The notes under the pieces are model-generated. The model was not told the origin of the DNA. It made no database searches and worked only from the letters and a program-made list of their open reading frames with translations. Made by a program: the position numbers and the translations under genes. Positions 60,329-64,000 of a stretch of 64,000 nt of DNA are shown here, one piece after another. The first letter of the stretch is position 1; each line of letters opens with the position of its first letter. The stretch spans positions 7,679,501 through 7,743,500 of the forward strand of contig CM053143.1 of assembly GCA_028571685.1 (NCBI GenBank), given 5' to 3'. The stretch is from Heterohyrax brucei. Taxonomy: Eukaryota > Chordata > Mammalia > Hyracoidea > Procaviidae.

Positions 60329-61003
60329 GTAGCCACTGGGTTTTGAGATAACTTGAAAATAATTTAATTCAGAGCAACACATTTTGCTTGAAGTCTCCTT
60401 CCATGTCTGGGGTCCCTTCCAGTCATCTGTTCAGTTACTACCTTGTATTATCATTTTTTTTTTTTTAATGTGCAAACAGTAGGGTATATTTGATTCACCC
60501 AGAGTTTTTTGTTGTTCCTTAATTTCTCCCTTCCTGGCTTTCTTGTTTGGCCTTTTCTAGATAAATCCAGGTTCCCAGTGGCAATTTTTCGTGGTTTCCA
60601 CATGTATGATCAGGTAGAAGAACTTTAAATGTTAAAAGATCACATATTGATCTTTTAGAAGCTGTATGTAGTTTGTGGGCTTGAATCTAGGTTCTTTTGA
60701 CTTTATAAGCAGGAAAATAAACACTTTATAAGTCCAACCAACTATTTTGAACAATCAGCTTGTTTTCCGAATCAGTGAACGGATACGGTACTATGTTGGG
60801 CTGGAGCAGGTCTTCTCCACAGACTTGGGGAAGTATAGTTAGATGTCCCTAGTTTGGGGGTTTGTGATGCACCCATGAGGATAAGGAGAGGCCTCTGTCC
60901 CTACTAATAATCTGGAGAGACAAGTGAGATATCATCATGGCCATCTAGAGTAGAGATGTTGTGATTTTTGTGTTAATCTTGTGCTTTCACCTTCCACTCT
61001 TAG
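60329..61003 (+). other. Intron end before the proline-rich exon
   Basis: No repeat recognised apart from a T run at 60457-60467. The polypyrimidine tract before 61003 serves the acceptor. Confidence 0.5.
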
Positions 61004-61156
61004 CCCAAGTCAGACCCGATCCACTATGGTCCAGTGGCTTAACCAGCAGTCTCCAACCACACTGAGCTCCAAACCAGCTGCTCCACCTCCTTCACCAAAG
61101 TTATCACCTTTCCCTTTCTCTCTTCCTGCCAGCATAGTAGACAAGCCACCTGAAAG
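61004..61156 (+). CDS. ARHGAP10: Internal coding exon, proline-rich segment before the SH3 domain (probably ARHGAP10)
   Basis: The acceptor is a pyrimidine tract ending cactcttag and the donor is aaag|gtatgt. The 153-nt exon starts at codon position 3, so gt from the 27893 donor plus c makes a Val codon. It ends with ag, completed by c at 62299 to give Ser. The reading frame is open throughout: PSQTRSTMVQWLNQQSPTTL, then SSKPAAPPPSPKLSPFPFSL, then PASIVDKPPE. The PPPSPKLSPFP stretch is a polyproline-II type sequence that could bind SH3 domains in cis or trans; this is inference. Upstream lies a 33.1-kb intron (27894-61003) and downstream a 1,142-bp intron. The segment resembles my recollection of the GRAF2 linker just before its SH3 domain. 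Confidence 0.8.
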
Positions 61157-62298
61157 GTATGTGTTGTGGATATGATATGGGATGTGGTGCCAGATCACAG
61201 AAGGGTCTCCGTAAATCTGAGCGGATGCCTGTCTTCACAGTTAGAAGAGACTTTAACTCAGGATTCTCCCAGCTACTTGATTTTTTCTAGACAAGAGTTA
61301 CAGCCTTGGATCAGGGCTGCACCTCGCTTCAATGGCAAACACATTCTCAGGAGAGTTTTGCTTTGTGTGAGAACTGCTTGAACCTGCTGTCTTTTTGGTA
61401 TTGGCTGTACATTTGTGAATCTCCTCATCTCTAAAGAATGCCTTCTATATGACTCCAAAGGATATGTGTCCCCCTCTCCTCCCCGCACAGCGAGGGAAGC
61501 AGAGTGCTGGGGACATTACTGAAAGTGGCCAGTGAACTGGCTGCACAAGAAAGGTTTAGCAAACCTTTCCTCCTGGGTAGTAACTGAGGTCTCACCATCC
61601 GTGTCTTCTCCTATTCCAGTGATGTGGGATACCTCCTTCTGCTTAGGGTTGCATCTGACTGAAAGCATGTGTGGTGCCCATCTTCCCCCACGCTGCCCTC
61701 TCCCCAGACCACATGGGGTGTTTTGAAAAGTGGGTAGTAGAGCCTGGTGTTCCTCTGTGCAGGATAGGGGTGAGGGGCCTAAAACGAAGAAAGTCCATGG
61801 AAGAACAAGAAGCCCCTCCCAGCTTAGCATGGGAAGCAGATTGCTGCCCCAGATGGATGTGTGTCAGTGTCATTACTGTGATTGTTACTGTGCGTGCCGC
61901 CCTCTCCACTGGTTCCTGCTGCCTCAAGGTACCAGTGCTCTTGCTAGTAGATCAGCCAAAGCACTTTGAAAGTCAGATGCCCTGTGGTTCTGATACTGCT
62001 GAATGGTAGGAAAGGGCATCCCGCCAGGCAGAGAGGAGAATTAGGTGACGAGGTTCAGTGAAAGCTGCTCAGAGAGGCTCCCTAAAGAAAGATCTGGATT
62101 TGAAACCCATCATTTCCTTGAAAATCAAGTGCTGAGGCTTTGCCTGATGTTCATTTCCCTGCTAATTTCCTTTCTGGAAGGAGCTGCACCACTGGTGACA
62201 TCGAAATGAGATTTGGGAATGGGGAGGTGGGGAGTGAATGGTAAGGTGTCCCTCTGGGTATTTCACATGTTGATTAGTGTCCCATGCTCCTTTTTCAG
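61157..62298 (+). other. Short intron between proline-rich and SH3 exons
   Basis: This 1,142-bp intron is bounded by gtatgt and tttttcag. I recognise no SINE, LINE or LTR in it, in contrast to the repeat-packed intron upstream. It is comparatively GC-rich around 61480-61720. Confidence 0.75.
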
Positions 62299-62390
62299 CA
62301 TTGCCAATCGGAAGGCTCGAGCCGTGTATCCATGTGAGGCAGAGCACAGCTCGGAGTTATCTTTTGAAATAGGAGCAGTTTTTGAGGATG
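62299..62390 (+). CDS. ARHGAP10: Coding exon, N-terminal half of the SH3 domain (probably ARHGAP10)
   Basis: The acceptor is tttttcag|cattgcc and the donor is gaggatg|gtaagt. The 92-nt exon finishes the Ser codon begun at 61156, encodes about 30 residues and leaves a single g for the next exon. It reads IANRKARAVYPCEAEHSSEL and then SFEIGAVFED. The AVYPC element stands where SH3 domains carry the ALYDY motif, and EHSSELSF is the acidic RT loop followed by the conserved ELSF. The second half of the domain (the Trp of the binding groove and the PxxYV end) is missing, so a final exon is expected after 64000. The RKARAVYPCEAEH...FEIGA pattern fits GRAF2 (ARHGAP10) better than ARHGAP26, whose recalled SH3 start differs. 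In ARHGAP10 this domain is reported to bind partners such as PYK2 and PKN kinases. Confidence 0.85.
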
Positions 62391-63585
62391 GTAAGTGTTC
62401 GTGGGGCTTTGTGTTCGTATATATTCTGTCACCCCAAAACATCTACAACACAGAGCAAGCAGTCTGTGGGTGTCATGTTGTCAGGGGACGTGTGCCACCC
62501 TGGACACGTGGCATGAGAGAGCTGACCCATTTGTCCCCAAGGAACTAAACACCACTGAGACTGTGTCCTAATGGCCAACGTACCACTCCTGCTTTCACCT
62601 TTGTTGTCCTCCAACCCCTTTTACTGTCGTGGGTCTTCGCTTAAGACATCTGTCTCCCACAGCATACGCAGCTTCGTGCCTCTTGGAATTAGGAACCATT
62701 TGATTTGCTTCCTTTGTTTTCCTCTTCCAAAATTCCCAACCCGGACTCCTAAATGCTTCATGTTTGCCAAATTCAGGTTACCAGAGAGGAGTACTATACC
62801 CAGAAAATTTTGCCATTTTTGCATGCTTGACATGATTTTTGCAGATTTGAACAGTGTGTGAATCTCCAGATATGGGAATTGACTTTGGATATGAAAACAG
62901 GGGTGTAGATTTTTATTCAAGTGTTTAATATTGACACACAAGCACTTAGGAATTGTACCTGGCTTCGTAGTTCACAAACTTCTTCTATGATTCAGCATAT
63001 GTCTTTTTCCTTCCCTCTTGATTTCTTCCTTCCCCTGTCTTGTTCATTATAAAATTCATTGGTTGCTGTGGAAACAGTGATGTTGTGTGTGGGTGGAGCT
63101 CCCACCAAAAGTTCTGGGAAAGCAGTGAGAATCTTTGGTGCTTGGAATGGAATGGTTGATTTGCAGTGTGGTGGGATATGTGGAAGCCAGCCACACAGCG
63201 TGTGGTCATGTCTTGTCTGTAATGCGGCTCTTGCTGATGATGGTTTTTTAAAACCCAGAATGCCCCATTTTGAATAGACATTTATGTATTTGTGGTTACG
63301 TGTTGGAAAACAAACAACACAGAAACGTGTACGACAGAAGTACCCTTTGTAGAGTGCTTTTGCTCTTTGAGTACAAGCGAGATTGTTCTCTGCCAACATG
63401 ACTTGGAGACACACTGTGTCTCAAGGAGAGTGTGGTCAAGTAAGCTTCTCGCTCCAGGCCCATTCCCTTTTGGCACATCATATGACAGCAGAGAAAGCTG
63501 AGATGTTGGCAGTGAAACTCTCCTGTTTGGAAAATGATGGTGAATTTTCAACATCCATATTATATTTTGTGTGATTAGACTTGCT
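62391..63585 (+). other. Intron following the SH3 exon, unassigned sequence
   Basis: The intron begins with gtaagt and continues past the window. I see no second SH3 half (no WLEG...NYV-like reading) in 62391-64000. No repeat is recognised before the antisense SINE at 63586. Confidence 0.5.
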
Positions 63586-63752
63586 TCCAAAAACCAAACC
63601 CACTGCTGTCGAGTTGGGTCCAACTCATAGTGGCCCTGGATGTCAGAGTAGAACTACTCCATAGTTTCCAAGGAGCTCGTGGTGGGTTTGAACCGCCAGG
63701 CTTGTGGTTAGCAGGTGTAGCACTTAACCACTATACCAGCAGGGTCTCCCAG
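63586..63752 (-). mobile_element. AfroSINE, antisense
   Basis: 'ctgctgtcgagttgggtcca' tail and 'gcacttaaccactataccag' inverted head. Confidence 0.93.
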
Positions 63753-63763
63753 GTTTGTTTGCC

Positions 63764-63810
63764 AAGTGCCAAGTGCCGTCGAGTCGGATCCGACTCATGG
63801 GAACCTCAAA
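63764..63810 (-). mobile_element. AfroSINE or RTE 3' tail only
   Basis: 'gtgccgtcgagtcggatccg' is close to the shared SINE/RTE end. It is too short to tell the two families apart. Confidence 0.7.
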
Positions 63811-63969
63811 AATCCTTTACATAGTATTGTTTGTGAGATAATTACCTTGGCAGAAGATGTATCTATTAGGATGTATTTGGGTACAAGTAACAAAATTCTG
63901 GCGTGACTGACTGTATCAGTCATGTAAATAAATTATCTCATAAAGTAATGAGTTTAGAGGTGGGGAGAT

Positions 63970-64000
63970 CTGGTGAGGCAGTGTTTAAGTGCTTGATTAC
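63970..64000 (+). mobile_element. AfroSINE head, cut by the window edge
   Basis: 'tggtgaggcagtgtttaagt' resembles the tRNA-like head; the rest lies outside. Confidence 0.6.

Noticed and set aside
9937..63810. CRISPR-like array or other prokaryotic repeat system
   Set aside because: Repeats are dispersed SINEs/LINEs with target duplications, and the gene structure is spliced; nothing suggests a prokaryotic system.

Overview
The window is intron-rich mammalian genomic DNA, most likely from an elephant or close paenungulate relative. Three repeat families point to Afrotheria: about 40 copies of a tRNA-headed SINE of the AfroSINE type (heads like 'ccctggtggtgtagtggtta', tails like 'gagtcggaattgactcgatgg'), several RTE/BovB-like LINE copies, and L1 copies with a distinctive long 3' UTR. 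There are no bacterial-type operons, CRISPR arrays or rRNA genes. The species call rests on repeat recognition alone.

Only one protein-coding gene can be supported: three consecutive coding exons on the + strand at 27734-27893, 61004-61156 and 62299-62390. All have canonical AG/GT borders, and their codon phases join exactly (160, 153 and 92 nt). They encode a Ser/Thr/Pro-rich linker, a proline-rich segment and the first half of an SH3 domain. From memory of the GRAF family the best match is the C-terminus of ARHGAP10 (GRAF2/PSGAP), a BAR-PH-RhoGAP-SH3 protein. The last exon must lie beyond 64000, and the BAR, PH and RhoGAP exons before position 1. Everything else is intron: 1-27733, 27894-61003 (33.1 kb), 61157-62298 (1.1 kb) and 62391-64000.

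Repeat layout. 1-13 kb: an antisense RTE piece, an L1 3' UTR split by a solo LTR, SINEs, MIRs, a 5'-truncated L1 (8.2-9.7 kb) and a probable older LTR. 13-15.3 kb: mostly unassigned. 15.7-18.7 kb: a 3-kb L1 with clear target-site duplications. 19-23 kb: antisense ancient L1M and an L2. 25.1-26 kb: an internally deleted RTE. 30.2-34.5 kb: a 4.3-kb antisense L1 that landed inside a SINE. 38.3-39.6 kb: an RTE split by a solo LTR. 40-43.1 kb: a mosaic of antisense L1 pieces. 46.9-49.8 kb: an L1 holding another L1 tail, a SINE and a solo LTR. 50.2-53.3 kb: a near-complete antisense RTE. 54.3-56.1 kb: two solo LTRs. 58.5-59.5 kb: an L1 3' end. 59.9-60.3 kb: three SINEs head to tail.

The most informative content is the insertion record. 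Nested elements with visible target-site duplications give relative ages, five solo LTRs each carry 5-bp duplications, and the SINE and RTE share a 3' tail that suggests how the SINE is mobilised. No previously undescribed system was found beyond this transposon stratigraphy and the partial gene.
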